Position numbers and translations under genes: made by a program
Source of the DNA: Gonocerus acuteangulatus
Taxonomy: Eukaryota; Arthropoda; Insecta; Hemiptera; Coreidae
Assembly: GCA_946811695.1 (NCBI GenBank)
Contig: OX328132.1
Location: 93,258,538 to 93,322,537, forward strand
Reading direction: 5' to 3'
Length of the DNA stretch: 64,000 nt
Shown: positions 32,707 through 44,459 of the stretch, in pieces
How positions within the stretch are numbered: position 1 is the first letter of the stretch
How the letters are laid out: every line of letters starts with the position of its first letter
Notes under the pieces: model-generated
Told to the model about the DNA's origin: nothing
The model's input: the letters and a program-made list of their open reading frames with translations, nothing else
Databases searched by the model: none

Positions 32707-32931
32707 AAATAAAGTTATTTGAGAATTCTGAAAGGTTATTCCTCGTCTTGATTTGTATTATTAAAAAGGATATTTGATGATGATATTTGAGTTAGGTTTC
32801 TATAGTGTAATTGATGAATACGGCATATAATGCACACATTCGCACATAATAAGTCAGCTCTAAAGATATTACTAGTGATACCTTAAAAGAACATTTATCA
32901 TAAGAATACAAAATTATATAAAATAACATAC

Positions 32932-33148
32932 CGTTAGTTTTAAAGAAATCCGAAATGTAATGAAGGGATTTTCTCTGTAAAAAGCACTTTAGGCATTCAA
33001 GGTCTCCTTCTACCTGCAATACTTGTGCTTTGTAGGTAGATCTGAGATCGCACATTTGATATTGATAGATATGTATTTCACAGTCAACAAAATTTAATGG
33101 ACAAGTCGTCATATCCAAGCAGTCACGATGCTGTAACGAGAACGCCTT
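32932..33148 (-). CDS. Host gene, largest internal exon (Cys-rich segment)
   Basis: Follows a pyrimidine-rich TGTTCTAG acceptor and ends at a GTATGT donor, 217 nt, phase 0 to phase 1. Reads KAFSLQHRDCLDMTTCPLNF, VDCEIHIYQYQMCDLRSTYK, AQVLQVEGDLECLKCFLQRK, then SLHYISDFFKTN and the first base of a Val codon. Six cysteines with CLKC and DMTTC patterns could bind metal or form disulfides, but spacing fits no motif I know. The alternation of polar and hydrophobic residues suggests a beta-rich fold. The phase fits the exons on both sides. Confidence 0.8.
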
Positions 33149-33389
33149 CTAGAACAGACAAAAAAACATTAGGCTTTATTTATTTTTTTTAATTATAATT
33201 ATTTATGACCGTCTACATCGTCTATAGTACATCATTTATAGTTGATATGTTTGTTAAACTTATGATCATTTGTAATTCATTGATGTAAAACGTACTTAAA
33301 TTATTTAACTTATAAATAATTTAAGTATAAGTAGTAGAATAAAACTACATAATAATGCTACCACTTCAATATTTCGAAGTTGTACCTAC

Positions 33390-34400
33390 CTTTATTGTGA
33401 TTAAACTGAAGCTACAACAACCCCCTGTAGATATATCTCGGTTTTTCCGAAGGGGTAGTTACAACTTCATTTTCGGTGTGAACTACCAAGGTGTACTTAC
33501 ATCTTCGTTTTCTTGAAGTCTGATGAGCAGACTTCACTTTTGTCAGCTATTCTTCATGATCAGAATCATTACTATATTTATTATTACTTTGGTTCAGGGA
33601 CGTATATAGGAAATTACTTTTGACCAACGGGGAGTTTTGGGCTATTTTACAGCCAAAAAGAATTATTTTCTGGACTAAGTAATATTATTTATTTAAGAAA
33701 AAAGTAGGAAAAAATAGATACTATTGAATTTCTTTTTGCATATATAGAACGTGTTTTTGGGCAACTGAAACAAAGTTTCCCAATTGTAGGCTATTGTGTA
33801 CATGTAGCAATTGAAAGAATACCAAAGCTAGTAATAAGCTGTGCTGTACTGCATAATATTGCTAAAAATCTTAAAGACCCTTTAAATTTTGAGGAATTTG
33901 ACAACGTTGCAGACAGTGTTGCGTTTGTGGAGAAAAAAAGCGAAATGAAATGCTACCCTTTTTATCTTCAAATTATCAGAATGCCTAACACCTAATTAGT
34001 TAGCATATTTGATATAATATAATTTGTATTATAAATCAAGATGTACATTACTCACTTTGTTTATTAAATCAATATATTTTTTACAAATCTCTACCTAGAG
34101 ATTTCTTATCAGGTATTCTTTCATCTTCGGATGAAATTTTGCACAACTTTACTACTGCTCCGCGATAAGAATGAATATGTGCATAGCAGAGATTGACAAG
34201 GAAAAGTACTAATAAACAAAGGAATTAAAAACCTCTAGGGGTAGGAAAGGGTCGACACGTTCCAACATGGAAGACAGCCACTACTACAGGGTAGTTGTAT
34301 CTACCCCTAGTTGTAGCTTCAGTTTTTCCAGCTACCACTCCATCTAGGGTAGTTGTAACTACGGAGTGGTAGCCTTTCTTTAATCACATCCATCTGAGTT
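33390..34400. mobile_element. PIF/Harbinger remnant
   Basis: Inverted end sequences share GTGATTAAA, AGCTACAAC/GTTGTAGCT and GTAGTTGTAACTAC-type blocks (about 33400-33520 and 34270-34400). Between them is the transposase fragment below. Target duplication not resolved. Confidence 0.5.
33725..33993 (+). pseudogene. Harbinger (DDE) transposase, C-terminal fragment
   Basis: Reads IERVFGQLKQSFPIVGY, IERIPKLVISCAVLHNIAKN then LKDPLNFEEF. The ERVFG.LK ... CAVLHNI pair is the conserved C-terminal signature of PIF/Harbinger transposases (HARBI1 relatives), including the final catalytic Glu of the DDE triad. About 85 codons remain, to a TAA near 33993; the first two thirds are missing, so it is inactive. 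Confidence 0.75.
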
Positions 34401-34439
34401 GAAGCTAAAACTACGCCGCGGTGTGAACCATGAATCTAT

Positions 34440-35190
34440 GTGCTCGCAGAACGTATTCCAATGCAATAAGTCGATCATGCTGAAGGAGACTTAAAAATAT
34501 GTTGAATTAAACATGTCGGGAATCAGGATTGGCTGAAAAATATATTTGTCCAAATTCCCGCACCATGTGTTAACTTGGAGCTGATTCTGATTGTGTGATC
34601 TTCACAGGGCATACGGATCAACACTCCATAACGGAACTGTTAAATATTCCTTTGTCTTTCCACAAAATGTTGCGGCCGAACTGAGGAGTAGCATTTTTCC
34701 TCCCGCCATGTTTTGCACAATTTTTTTTTTTTATTTGAAATTTTATTTGAAATAATCTCGAATTATGTGTAAATTTTGGTTTAGAATTATTCGACTACCC
34801 TGAAATGTTTTTGAACTTCCCTCAAAATTTCTAGTCAAAACTGGGTGCGAAATACATCATGTAAAAGATAAATCAATGAAAACTTGGAAAACACGACATA
34901 TGACATATCTCCCAAATGAAAATTTTTTCCAATCATTTCTTTAAGTTAAGTGGGACAATGGATTCCCACAGTTTGGCCAATAAAAAAATATTAATTTTTA
35001 ATTTCTTCACACAAGGTAGTTGAAAGTAACAAATCTACATTCCTATTTTTTTTGACAAAAGGGAGCCAATCGTTCAATTTATCCCTCAATAAACCTCCAC
35101 TTCATTTTCATAGATTTAATGCTTACTAAATGTAGAAGTTTTCCTGTAAGTATAAAATCTGTAGTCTGTCAGGGGGCCGAGGAAAAAAAT
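34440..35190. other. No gene identified
   Basis: AT-rich sequence with no supported coding or repeat feature. Confidence 0.4.
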
Positions 35191-35194
35191 CATG

Positions 35195-35430
35195 CAAAAA
35201 CTCTGATTCATTGATAACAATAGAAGTGCGTGATTGGACGTCCAGAAAGTATCTTTTAATAATAGTTTTAGTGAATTAAATTACTGTTTTTTTTTTGTTT
35301 TTTTTAAATTTTGTCTATTATAAGATGGTATAATTAGAATTTAACTATCTTGAATAGCTTTTGAGAGATCCTTTCCTATTCATAAAAAAAAAACATGTAT
35401 ACGTTAGAAAAACGGAAAATTGAATATAGC
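35195..35430 (+). repeat. Dispersed repeat, copy 2 (partner 8045-8280)
   Basis: Diverged second copy of the repeat at 8045-8280, same orientation. The stretch 35430-36240 that follows shows nothing identifiable. Confidence 0.55.
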
Positions 35431-36248
35431 TCCTTTTCCTTTCGGAATCGGACCATACTTAAATGATCCTTCTTGTTGGAAATTATGTCTACAATCACGG
35501 TCCCGTATATATCTAATCCTATTGTGGGAGGTGACAGAGGACTTTTAGGGAAACAAAAAATATCCTATGATGATTTTCCGAATTCTCACGCATAAGGGAG
35601 AAAACGCAGTTTTATTGTTTTATCGAGACAAACGTAGTTTTTAGAAGAATAATCGTTGTAGATCCGGCCCAGGTAGTTCTACTAGAAAGGAAGTGAAACC
35701 GATCGAAAGCTGAGTAAATTTACTATAAGAATAGTTGATAGTAGACACATTTTACTTGACAGACAAGAAGTAATGCAATTCAACTTAGTATTATAAATGT
35801 TCTGGGTTTTTTTTTTTTAAATTTTCCGAAAAATTGTAAAATTATTAAAAAGTCAAACAAATTCCAATACATTAGCAGGAACATGTTTATGATTACTGTA
35901 CATCTTATAAACAATTGTGTATGATATGTAAATATTTAAATATGTAAAGCTTTATTGATTGATTTATAGTTGATAGTAAACGTAAAAATGATTGAAATTA
36001 AGTATGTCTATCTAACCAAATGAAAGCAATTCTTAATTTCTTGACTTTTTCTTCATATTTCTTACCAGCCTTACTCTTCAATGGACAGGATCTGAGATTT
36101 CTGGGTTTCAGAAAAACTTCCTCATTTAACCAGCTTTCCATTCCATTCGTTTTCTCCCTAATGTGTGAGAATTCGGAAAATCGTCACATAACATTTTTTG
36201 TTCCCCTAAAGGTCTTCTATCACCTTCCACAATATGACTAGCCATTTA

Positions 36249-36250
36249 CG

Positions 36251-36326
<76 letters not shown>
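36249..36326. repeat. (AC)n-(AT)n-(AC)n compound microsatellite
   Basis: AC run, AT run (36271-36310), AC run: the left edge of a mariner-like foldback. A further (AC)n lies at 36689-36726. Confidence 0.95.
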
Positions 36327-36330
<4 letters not shown>

Positions 36331-36687
36331 TCCAGATTTTAAATAGCAAAACTTCAGAAGCATTGTAGGGGGGCAAAAAAAATAACACAAAAGATCCTTT
36401 AAAGATTTGCTCGTTTTTGCTTTGTTTTGGAGAAAAACTCAAAAAAAGAAACGAGAAAAGTTTTCATTTTTGCACTCTTCTGAATGGGAATCGGCGCACA
36501 AACTCTCGCACCACTTTTAAAGCATTACCGTTGCAGCATCCGTACACGAACGCTATATCAGCATCTATAATTCTCAATATATAAATTTAAAAATTGGTTT
36601 CTTGAACTGCGAACTTGTCTCGTTCCGTTTTTCTCCAAAACAAAGCAAAAACGAGCTAATCTCTAAAGGACTTTATGTCTTAGTAGT

Positions 36688-36690
<3 letters not shown>
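36326..36690. mobile_element. Mariner-like foldback repeat
   Basis: GAGTGTCCAGATTTTAAAT at the left resembles the 20363-20659 family. The inner blocks TTGCTCGTTTTTGCTTTGTT and AACAAAGCAAAAACGAGC, with TCCTTTAAAGA and TCTCTAAAGGA, are inverted. No coding capacity. Confidence 0.6.
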
Positions 36691-36728
<38 letters not shown>

Positions 36729-36929
36729 TTTGAACCACCGTTATTTTCGTTTTCTAGGGATTCTGAGAGTAACATTGTCTAGTCGGCACATCCGGATTGC
36801 GCCACGAGGTCAACCTTATAAGCGGGTCATGAAGATTCGATAGTTAGCCGTCGAGGTGATAAGTAAATATGGAATAGTTGGGATTCGGCTAAGGAAACCT
36901 GAATACGATTTTTGTTAAAAAAATCTATA

Positions 36930-36973
36930 TTTAGGACGTTTCGGCTACTCATTGGTAGCCTTCGTCAGCTAAA
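36930..36973 (-). ncRNA. Hammerhead ribozyme-like motif, intact core (left arm)
   Basis: On the minus strand: stem I TTTAG/CTAAA (5 bp), core CTGACGA, stem II GGCTAC/GTAGCC (6 bp), GAAA, CGTC with predicted cleavage after C (GUC, the preferred site). Stem III ACGU is self-complementary with no loop, so cis folding is minimal and a dimer is expected. Sense with respect to the host gene, in the intron between exons 37794-37853 and 32932-33148. Confidence 0.75.
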
Positions 36974-37271
36974 ATGACAAGAAAAAACAGAAATAAATAC
37001 AGAACAAAAGTTTATAATTGAGATAAGTAACAGATCTATAAATACAATTAACTTATTATAAAAGAACAATTTCGTGTTAAATTATTAAAATGAGTTCTAG
37101 AAAATCAATAGAAACATAACAAAAAAAAGAAGAAAAAAGGCTATTTTATTGAAGTGTATATAAGTAAATAGGTGCTAATAATAATATTAATTAATTTTAA
37201 CAAAGAAATAAGATACTACATACCAATGAAAATTACTTTAAAATTGTTCTTTTATAAAAGTAACTTGTCAT

Positions 37272-37315
37272 TTTAGCTGACGAAGGCTACCAATGAGTAG
37301 CCGAAACGTCCTAAA
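37272..37315 (+). ncRNA. Hammerhead ribozyme-like motif, intact core (right arm)
   Basis: Same core, stems and GUC site as 36930-36973, on the other strand: TTTAG, CTGACGA (37277-37283), GGCTAC/GTAGCC, GAAA (37303-37306), CGTC, CTAAA. Antisense to the host gene. Confidence 0.75.
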
Positions 37316-37793
37316 TATAGGTTTTTTTTTAAACAAAAATCGTATTGAGGTTTCTTTAGCCGAATCCCAACCATTCCATCTTTACTTATAAGCGGGGTTC
37401 CTCCGTATAGAGGGAGGGAGGAACTGCGCTGAAAAGTAGGACTTCTACCAAGCCAGCCATGTCAAAACATAGTTTCTATAAATGCTTCTGAAGGGGCTCT
37501 GATATGAATTCGTAGTAATTGAATTAATACATTTTATTTAGTACTTTTAGCTGATTAAATGTATCACTTATTCGGTTAGTCTATTCAATACTCCACTAAA
37601 AGACGACTTTTTTTTCTTTTTTTTTTAATAATTAATACGTTTATTTAACATCTGCACATTTTAAAGTACATTAATTAAGTTTGCTCACAATAAAGATGAC
37701 CTAAGTAGAGTCGATTATAAAATGTATATAACTAGGCACTAGCTAGATCTCTATTGAAAACTTATGAAAATCCTTACTTATGAAAATACTTAC

Positions 37794-37853
37794 TGGCCAG
37801 AACATCTTAGGATGATTGATGTAATTCTCATTGTCGTTATTGTCATTATCACT
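37794..37853 (-). CDS. Host gene, small internal exon
   Basis: A 60-nt exon between a TTTTTCAG acceptor and a perfect GTAAGT donor, phase 0 both sides. Reads SDNDNNDNENYINHPKMFWP. Asn/Asp-rich, so probably a disordered linker ending in an aromatic cluster. Of the three frames one has an immediate stop; this one joins the neighbouring exons correctly. Its shortness makes it less certain than the others. Confidence 0.6.
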
Positions 37854-38304
37854 CTGAAAAACAAATAAGATACATTTTTTTTACTAATTTTTAATTAGTT
37901 TATAAATAATTAATATCTAGAATAAGTCTAGTAAAGAAAATTTTATTCTATCCCTAATGACCTTAAGGCTCGGAAAATGATCTTTAAGAAGAAACATTTT
38001 GCTGAATTATATAACTTTCTCTGGATCAATGTAAAATATCCCACTACATGAAAGCAATCCCAAAATGTCTCAATTAATGTTTTAAGGGCGATTCCGCAGT
38101 AAACTAACGGCGGATTCTTTTTAAGAATCAAATAAATTCAATTGCAAGTCGGAAAATTTAGTTCTTTTTTATACGGCGATTACCCAAAGCATTAAAAGAG
38201 TATTTAAAATAATTTTTTTTTCTACGGCACTGCGACATCCATGGTGTATCCATTAAATTTCTCAATGGGCCCTGAGATGAGAAAAATCCGTAATGCTTCA
38301 GTTT

Positions 38305-38660
38305 CATGTTCAGAACATGTAAGGATATCTACGAAAATAATTTGTAAGGATTACTTATTTTACTAATGGGTCAATCCCGGTCAAAAAAAAAAAAAAAAAA
38401 ACAAACAAAAAAAAACAACCATTTTCAACCTCACTATCTCAGAAATTGATAAAATTTCGCGAGGAGATAGCCTTTGTATAGACTACGAAAAATATTGAAA
38501 AATATCAACTGATTTGGAAATTACAGCTATGTGAAATTTCAAAAATTGTAGAAAACTGCCGGCACCTGACATTTTTAAATTGCTATTGTGGCTCTTATAT
38601 TTAAGCTAAGTAAGAGCTGGTAGGGGTGTCATTTTAAAGCTCCTTGTAAGAACTTTCTTA
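38305..38660 (+). repeat. Inverted repeat, left arm (partner 40725-41072)
   Basis: Reverse complement of 40725-41072 at roughly 80-85 percent by eye, including GTAAGGATTACTTATTTTAC, CCTCACTATCTCAGAAAT, CAACTGATTTGGAA and GGGGTGTCATTTTAAAGCTC. The arms flank the LINE remnant. Confidence 0.8.
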
Positions 38661-39368
38661 TGATATGCAACACCATATACGTTAGGAGGAACAAACATTT
38701 CTCAAATTCAAGAACAAAATTTTATTTTTATATATCTCAAAAAGTGTATTTTTAAAAAATATCATATTATGATGGGAGTCCAATGGGTTAACCATTTATT
38801 CATTTTTTCTTAAGACGCCAATATTTTGGACGATATAAAAAACATAATCATATATATGTGTTATGTACTTGCAATTGCAATACAACTTAAAATCTCTTTA
38901 ATATGCTTAAACATAGTATTTTTTTTATTAAATACAATTGGTTGATTAATTAGAAATTATAATTATAATAGAGAAAGTATTTTTATTAAAAAATAAATAA
39001 ATCAGTACTAAATTAAACTTATATTATCATTCCAATTTGGAGTTCAGTTCTGGACACGGTAGAGGAAGGTTGTCTCCGAGGTGCTCTCCGCAGTTACGGG
39101 TAGTGTTGTAATGTTTAAAGTTTATTAAGTCCAGAACAGTCCGACTTTGTGTCGGCTTTTCTGAAGTAAGAATCGGCTCCATTGAAGGCTTAACTGCTGT
39201 AGGTCAACAGTAAAGCTCACGTGCCACTCCGTTCCGTCTCGTCCCTTGAACCTATTGTGTCGGGTTGTCGCAGGTAAAATCGGCTTCACTGAAGGATTAG
39301 TCGGTTTAGGTAAACATTTTTCTACCTTCTGTGTGCAGTTTAAGTTATATTACCGTACTAAAGGCAGA

Positions 39369-40414
39369 ATGACCACCAGCCAAACAAAATTATTGGAAAT
39401 GTTAGAAGATTTTTGCTAATAGGGTTGCTGAAAGAACCCTACAATTTTAACAAAGTTAATCCTTTCAGAGTTCAACAGCGGCTAAGTAAATTTAGCAAAA
39501 GCATAAATCCTAAAATAGTAAAAGGAAAACTATTATTACAGTGCCACGAGGAAAATATAGCCAGAAAATTCCTAGAGACTACCTCTTTTGAGCGTGTCCC
39601 TGTGAAAATTACCCCTAGAGATTCTTTCAACTTCTGCTGGGTAACATTTCTTTGTCCAGCATTAGAAGATCTCAGTAATAAAGAAATAAGTGACTACTTG
39701 AAGACGGAACAAGTAGTGTTTGTGCGCAGATTCACAATGAAAAACAAATCAAACAGGGCAGTTTTCGTGGCAAATATTCTATATTGAATTTTGCAAAAAA
39801 AACAAACAAATCAAACAGGGCAGTTTTTGTGGAAAAATTCAATTTAGAATATTTCCCTGAAAAGCTGAAAATTGGCTACATGCTAGCTCCCTTGCGGCCA
39901 TAAATACCACGTCCGACTATGTGCTTTAGATGCCAAGGATATAACAACCTAGCCAAGAATTGCAAAAAACCGGAGATATGCGGAAGCCGTGCTGAGCCGA
40001 AGCACGAAGGACCCTGCCAGAAAGAAAATAATTAACAAGAATTGTGAAACATCTTATGCTCAAGCCTCGGGAAAAGAAGACTCTACTCTTCAAACATTGA
40101 TAGATAACTTCCATGCAATCCTTAAGAGGCTCGAAACTCTGGAACTGAAGCAAGCAGGGGGAACCAGACAGCCAGACCCTCAGCTACAATCCGTGGAACA
40201 TGGAGCTCAAGCAGCGGGACTAACTAAAGACAAAGGAACCGAACCTGGATCTTCAGAAGAGTCTCCTAGTTCGCCTACCAGGAAAACAGTAAATATTACT
40301 AACTTAAGTCCTAAAACTAACATAAATATCCCAGAAAATAACAAAAACCACCCGGATGTTAAAAAACGAAGCACGAGAGAAAAAAAAAAGGCACTCAAAA
40401 GAGGTGAATGTTGA
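39369..40414 (+). pseudogene. LINE ORF1 (gag-like), frameshifted
   Basis: Three frames carry consecutive parts. First KEPYNFNKVNPFRVQQRLSK to SNRAVFVANI, an RRM-like gag block. Then at 39922-39963 a zinc knuckle CFRCQGYNNLAKNC in which the usual His is Asn. Then a polar tail from SYAQASGKEDSTLQTLIDNF to a stop at 40412. A short local duplication (AAATCAAACAGGGCAGTTTT at 39748 and about 39807) causes one of the frame breaks. ORF1 proteins of this kind coat LINE RNA. Not functional here. Confidence 0.65.
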
Positions 40415-40639
40415 TGCTCTCTCAGTTCAACCAAAGCGTGCCCAATAATCTCACTAACTCGATCAAGCCATGTTTTTTAACCTTCTTCAAACAGATGCCC
40501 CTTTTGCAATACATCTCTATCTATTCCTTGTCAACTATTCTAGAATAAAATTTCAAACAAGCAAAATTCTTAATGCGGTCTGTCATCATATTGCTTCTCT
40601 TACTACTTGTGTTAAAATATTCATTAAGTCAACTTCCAA

Positions 40640-40727
40640 ATGGATTTAATACCGTGGAATATAAATGGCTTCTCTAGACACCTAGCTGACTTGAAATGCC
40701 TTTTGAGAGAAAAGGCACCCAACATAA
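40640..40727 (+). pseudogene. LINE ORF2 start (AP endonuclease), truncated
   Basis: Reads MDLIPWNINGFSRHLADLKC then LLREKAPNI, the opening of an apurinic-type endonuclease domain (a WNINGF motif near the N-terminus). Cut off at the inverted repeat junction. Confidence 0.65.
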
Positions 40728-41072
40728 GAAAGTTCTTACAAAGAGCTTTAAAATGACACCCCTCCCAGCTCTCTAGATTAAATATAAGAGCCACAATAGC
40801 AATTCAAAAATTTCAGGTACCGGCATTTTCCACTATTTTTGAAGTTTTACATAGCTGTAACTTCCAAATCAGTTGATATTTTTCAATAATTTTTGGTATT
40901 TTATACAAAGGCTATCTCCTCGCTAAATTTAATCCATTTCTGAGATAGTGAGGTTGATAATGTTTGTTTTTTTTGTGTTGATTTGACTTGGAATGACCCA
41001 TTAGTAAAATAAGTAATCCTTAAAGATTATTTTCATAGATATCCTTACATGTTCACAATAAAACTGAAATAT
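40725..41072 (-). repeat. Inverted repeat, right arm (partner 38305-38660)
   Basis: See the left arm. Further out, 38040-38220 and 41440-41640 are similar to each other in the same orientation (AATCAATTGxAAGTCxGAAAATTxAGTTCTT), so the region was built by more than one duplication. Confidence 0.8.
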
Positions 41073-41119
41073 CAGAAGCTGAATAAAAGATTACTATTGT
41101 AAATAAAATAAAAAAAAAA

Positions 41120-41235
41120 AATTGGATCTCCCTTTTGTCTAATGGCTAACGCCTTGTATTCTCATGCGGGAGATGGTGGATTTGAGTCTCACTGGCATTA
41201 GGGATATTTCTCATCTCAGGGCCCATTGATCTAAA
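41120..41235 (+). mobile_element. tRNA-derived SINE head
   Basis: TGTCTAATGGCTAACGCC resembles a tRNA D arm and A box; GGTGGATTTGAGTCTCAC, ~35 bp on, resembles a T arm and B box. The body is short and continues with ATCTCAGGGCCCATTGA, which is also seen at 38268-38282. Confidence 0.5.
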
Positions 41236-41732
41236 TTTCATTTAAATCTGAGATGGTAAAAAATACATAATTAATATCTAGAAAGGTTAATAATACTGAA
41301 AATTAATTCTATTAGCCAACATGTAATAATTAATAATAATAATGAAAATCACCACTCAATGCCGTTAATGAACTTAAGTTCCGGAAAATTAGCTTCAGGT
41401 AAAAAAAGTATGCTTTATTATGTTACATAACTCTCTCTCTACCAATGTAAAATGTCGCACTGTGTGAAAGCACTCCATCATTATCCCAAAATGTAATTAT
41501 TAATATTTTAAGGTTAATTGCGCAGTGTACTCCTTTATTAAGAATCGAATAAAATCAATTGGAAGTCAGAAAATTCAGTTCTTGTTTATAGGGCGATAAC
41601 CAAAGGCATTTAACAAATATTTAAAATAATAATAATAATAGGTTATTTTTAATCCGGTCTTAACGAACAATTAACACATACGGTATCGTGGACGGCATGG
41701 GAGTGGCACTCGGAAAACACCAAAGAAATCAA

Positions 41733-42472
41733 TATCCCCAAAAAAAAAAAAAAAAAAAAAATGTGAAATAGAGGCCAAGTTCCTGCCCCACAAAGAAACA
41801 CTCCCTTCCTCAAAAATATCCCCTCCTAAAACCCCCCAAAAACGCCTTACCATTCTACACTAGTAGTATGAGTTGGTGTATTAATTCAACCAAAAATATT
41901 TGCCAATACAAGAGATGATACAAGAAAGAAATGCCCAAGTTCATTACTTGGAAGAACTCATAGTTACTTACTAAGAACAGTAAAGACACTTCAACTGACC
42001 TTTAAAAACAACAATAAAAATACTTATATCCAGTTACTAAAATATCACTTTCCTCAACCAGGTATAATCTTAAACTTGGCAATGTTTAGTTTTTCTCTAA
42101 AGATAATTTCGGCACAAAAAAAACATTGCCAAGTTTAAGAATATACTTGGTTGAGGAAAGTGATATTTTAGTAACTGGATATAAGTATTTTTATTGTTGT
42201 TTTTAAAGGTCAGTTGAAGTGTCTTTACTGTTCTTAGTAAGTAACTATGAGGTCTTCCAAGTAATGAACTTGGACATTTCTTTCTTGTATCATCTCTTGT
42301 ATTGGCAAATATTTTTGTTTGAATTAATACACCAACTCATACTACTTTTTTGGAGTGTAGAATGGTAAGGCGTTTTTGTGGGGTTTAAGGAGGGGATATT
42401 TTTGAGGAAGGGAGTGTTTCTTTGTGGGGCAGGAACTTGGCCTCTATTTCACATTTATGTTTTTTTGGGGAT
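41733..42472. repeat. Foldback hairpin of copy B (~350-bp arms)
   Basis: ATCCCCAAAA at the left mirrors TTTTTGGGGAT at the right. In between, AATAGAGGCCAAGTTCCTGC, GAGATGATACAAGAAAGAAA and CTCAACCAGGTAT are all mirrored, leaving a loop of only ~20 bp. Confidence 0.9.
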
Positions 42473-42619
42473 CTCATTACTTTTTTCTAAGTATTAAATA
42501 GAATTTAGTTGCCGCATACCTACTGGCTTTTGTACTTCATATAAAACCAGGGTCTTTGGATTCTGCATAAGGTTCTCCTTACTGCTTGATATTTGATACC
42601 AATTATCAACCTACATACA

Positions 42620-42970
42620 TCTAATCACTAGACTAGAAAAGTTAGAAGCTCTTCCAGATGACATTACTCTAGAGGACAAATTGATTGCTCTCTTAACTAA
42701 ACTATTAAACTGTAAAACACAGGAACCTTATCCCAAGGATAAAGATCACAATAGGGAAAGTGCAGAAGACCTTCAAGAAAAATATAAGAAACAAAGACGA
42801 TACATTTTGGATTATTAATCCTAAACTTTGTAATTTAGATGGCTCGACTTTGAAAAACTTAGTATCTGCTTTGAAGTATATTATGCAGCGAACCCCTACG
42901 AATTTATTTACTACATGTAAGAAAGAAGTCACAACTGTTTTTGTTAAGATATGTCGAAATGTTTTTTAAA
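42620..42970 (+). pseudogene. Conserved ORF remnant in Helitron-like element (copy B)
   Basis: Same protein as at 10590-10931, with a frameshift around EKYKKQRRYIL. After the shift the frame returns to DPKLCN-like and LKNLVSALKYIMQRTPTNLF residues. Confidence 0.45.
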
Positions 42971-43089
42971 ACATCAAATATAGGTTCTCCTTACCAAGAC
43001 GAATCATTTGATACCCCACATGATGGGCTTCAGAAGGAATGATGGCATTTCGATGGAACAAAAAGTAAAAAACGTCATAGGTAATCTGA

Positions 43090-43570
43090 CACTCCCGTAT
43101 CAAGACCTACCTGCGTGCCAAGTTTGGTCAAAATAGGCCAAACATTGTGAATTTGTATGAGGAACAAACATACAGACAGCTGAAAGACCTTTTTTACCTA
43201 GCCTAGTGCATTCCCCGGACCAAGGCCTACCTGTGTGCCAAGTTTGGTCAAAATCGGTCAAATGGAGTGAATTTGTGTAAGGAACAAACATGCAGACAGA
43301 CAGCGGATAGACGATTTTGACTAGCCTATGAAACTACCCGGAGAAAGACCGACATGTGTGTCAAATTTTGTCAAAATCGGTCAAACGGTGTGTATTTGTA
43401 TAAGGAACAAACAGACAGACAGACAGCTGATAGACAATTTAACCTAGCCTATGATTCTCCCCGTATCAAGACCCATCTGTGTCCCAAGTTTGGTCAAAAT
43501 CGGTCAAACGGTACGGATTTGTAAGAGGAACAAACATACAGACAGACAGCTGGTATAAGATTTTTACCGA
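43090..43570 (+). repeat. Tandem array of ~118-bp units (copy B, about 4 units)
   Basis: Same unit as 11060-11780. Confidence 0.85.
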
Positions 43571-44459
43571 GCCTATATGCGTCTAATTGTTTCTTAAAAC
43601 ATCAAATATAGGTTCTTCATACCGAGACAATTCATTTGATACCCCACATCATGGGTTTCGGACGGAATGATGGGTTTCCGAAGGAAGTACAAAACTGGCA
43701 CGCCCCCGCCCCGGAAGCGGAGTCAAACACAACTTTTCGCGATTTTTCGATTTTTTCCTTTAATAACGTCTTCATATCTATCTTCATGCAAAATTTCAAG
43801 TCTCTAGCATCATGGGAAGTGCCTAATAATTTTGATGAGTCAGTCAGTGAGTGAGTCCTAAAAAATCCCGATTTTTGGCCTGGCACTACCGTGCGCCTAG
43901 ATAGCGAGATTTAAACCAGGTATTCTCGGGTCTAAATTCCGAATTGTCTGTAATGGCTAGACTAGAAGCTACACTGCTTGCAATATTCTTTCCAATCCAT
44001 CTTCCTCGAATAAGACCAACGAAAATTCTATATTTCCCGCTCGCTTTTTGAACAAATGCTGCTATGCGCTGTCCCTAGTGTGACACTTCAGGATGCGAGA
44101 ATGCACCACAATCTTAGTGACCTGTTGGCCAGAAGTGACTAGTTAGTGAGGAAAGAGACTGATATTCTAAAGGGTATTAAAATGTATAGTCATATCTTAA
44201 AGCCCGCGACAACATTTCAATAAAGGGTGTTTCTTATTGGAAATTTAATGTTGGTTCTAAAAATATGGTCGTCATTTACGATACTTTACCCAGAATTCCG
44301 GAAAACTCAGTTTTTTTTATGAAAAAACTCAATAGTTTTGAAAATAGACAAATATTTGACTAGCTCTGCTACATGTTGAGCTAGGACGCTAATTTCTGCG
44401 TCCCTGAACTACAAATCAGGTGTAGAATAAACCCTTAAAGTTATGACATCTCAATACGG

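Larger units (their letters stand above)
36827..37384. mobile_element. 558-bp insertion with two inverted hammerhead motifs and 12-bp target duplication
   Basis: CTTATAAGCGGG is duplicated exactly at 36815-36826 and 37385-37396, splitting a copy of the TTATAAGCGGGG repeat. The insert has ~125-bp inverted arms (36865-36990 and 37263-37388) that each carry a hammerhead motif, plus an inner inverted pair (37050-37073 and 37240-37259). The ~165 bp in the middle are unique. Arms differ by a few changes. No ORF. The outer end TCATGAAGATTCGATAGTTA also appears, diverged, at 17757-17835. Confidence 0.85.
39030..40730 (+). mobile_element. I/Jockey-type LINE remnant, 5' part only
   Basis: A GC-richer 5' region (39040-39368), decayed ORF1, and the first ~29 codons of ORF2. 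It stops abruptly at the right inverted-repeat arm (40725). Having a 5' end but no 3' end is the reverse of normal LINE truncation, so a rearrangement removed the rest. Confidence 0.65.
41733..43900 (+). mobile_element. Helitron-like element, copy B
   Basis: Hairpin (41733-42472), ORF remnant (42620-42970), tandem array (43090-43570) and a tail with the CTAG end at 43897-43900. About 180 bp before the end are deleted relative to copies A and C, and the terminal hairpin has lost two bases (GGCAC). Confidence 0.55.
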
